Below are positions 63,700-64,000 of a stretch of DNA of 64,000 nucleotides, in pieces; the stretch's first letter is position 1; each line of letters starts with the position of its first letter. The stretch is from Rhopalosiphum padi. Its lineage: Eukaryota > Arthropoda > Insecta > Hemiptera > Aphididae. A program made the position numbers and the translations under genes. Under the pieces are notes generated by a model. It ran no database searches. It saw only the letters and a program-made list of their open reading frames with translations, and was not told where the DNA came from. The stretch is from positions 83,085,714 to 83,149,713 of the forward strand of contig NC_083598.1 in the NCBI RefSeq assembly GCF_020882245.1, given 5' to 3'.

Positions 63700-64000
63700 G
63701 AAATCACGAAAACGAACCGAGAAAATTAGTTCGCTTATTTAAATATTATACGAGTCACCTAGTATTTTATTAAAAAATATAATTTCATTAATTTTATAGC
63801 GATGCGTGATGATGAGTTGTATGTTTTTTCAAATGCCGTGTGAACGCTAACAATCTGACAATATAGACCGTTCCGCGTGTATAGTCGCACTGGCGTTTGT
63901 TATTTTTCACATCGAAAATCTCTGCGCCGCCGACTTTTGGTCTTCCGCTGCTCAGTATAGTAGCCCGCGTTTTCCGGGTCACCAATGCATTATTCAGACC
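63700..64000. other. CpG-bearing window edge
   Basis: CpG-bearing DNA at 63870-63980 with a 63-codon minus frame that continues to the window edge (VTRKTRATILSSGRPKVGG). Its HLKKHTTHH end looks superficially like a zinc-finger helix, but the required cysteine pair is absent. It may be a partial exon; unassigned. Confidence 0.2.

Noticed and set aside
63794..63985. Zinc-finger-like HLKKHTTHH at the window end
   Set aside because: The required C-x2-4-C pair is missing.
1..64000. tRNA, rRNA, CRISPR, satellite or telomeric arrays
   Set aside because: No B-box-type GGTTCGAATCC with a matching cloverleaf, no rRNA-like sequence, no regularly spaced repeats, and no TTAGG arrays were seen.

Overview
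This window is nuclear DNA from a eukaryote, most likely an insect. It is strongly A+T-rich and full of TAATATTATA-type low-complexity sequence. It has many AAT and TA microsatellites, scattered CpG-bearing blocks, and several kinds of decayed transposon. The recurrent TAGGTA / GTAGGTACCTA words are typical of aphid genomes, so an aphid or a related hemipteran is my best guess. That is an inference; no species-specific marker was identified. There are no bacterial operons, rRNA, tRNA or CRISPR arrays.

The window looks like intergenic or deep intronic sequence. No complete gene is visible, and almost all open frames of 60-140 codons are what A/T-rich DNA gives by chance. The best evidence for a real gene is a pair of phase-compatible candidate exons on the minus strand, at 7762-7817 and 4208-4345. 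Together they resemble the cytoplasmic loop and start of the second membrane half of a mitochondrial Na/Ca exchanger (SLC8B1/NCLX family). The family call is tentative. Other isolated exon candidates are listed at low confidence (11404-11432 and 58036-58125 on plus; 9896-9944, 43758-43804 and 49441-49476 on minus).

The mobile-element content is clearer. Three 5'-truncated non-LTR retrotransposon remnants keep recognisable pieces of ORF2: RNase H plus C-terminal zinc-knuckle regions at about 23.86-24.54 kb and 33.95-34.61 kb (both minus), and the reverse-transcriptase C-terminal linker at about 47.94-48.40 kb (plus). Several non-autonomous DNA transposons were delimited by hand: a Mutator-like MITE with a perfect 10-bp target duplication (53525-54019), a pogo/Tigger-like MITE (36869-37178), a hAT-like element with a near-perfect 8-bp duplication (37645-38104), a terminal-inverted-repeat element rich in ATCCGGATT words (39724-40293), a degraded hAT-like element (about 30880-31520) and a lone hAT-type end at 25955. 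An A/T-rich dispersed repeat occurs at least three times (25.66, 49.99 and 50.36 kb). A 29-nt core is shared between 1202 and 28186.

Layout: 0-5 kb A/T-rich with the loop exon; 5.4-6.3 kb CpG-bearing; 7.7-10 kb exon candidates and a perfect palindrome; 11.0-11.6 kb CpG block, possible first exon and a long GT tract; 12-23 kb mostly quiet; 23.6-26 kb retrotransposon remnant and repeats; 29-30 kb CpG block; 31-35 kb hAT and second retrotransposon remnant; 36.8-40.3 kb cluster of three DNA transposons; 42-49.5 kb alternating CpG blocks and A/T-rich DNA with the third retrotransposon remnant; 50-54 kb repeats and the Mutator-like MITE; 57-64 kb mixed A/T-rich and CpG-bearing sequence. I did not find a convincing new biological system.
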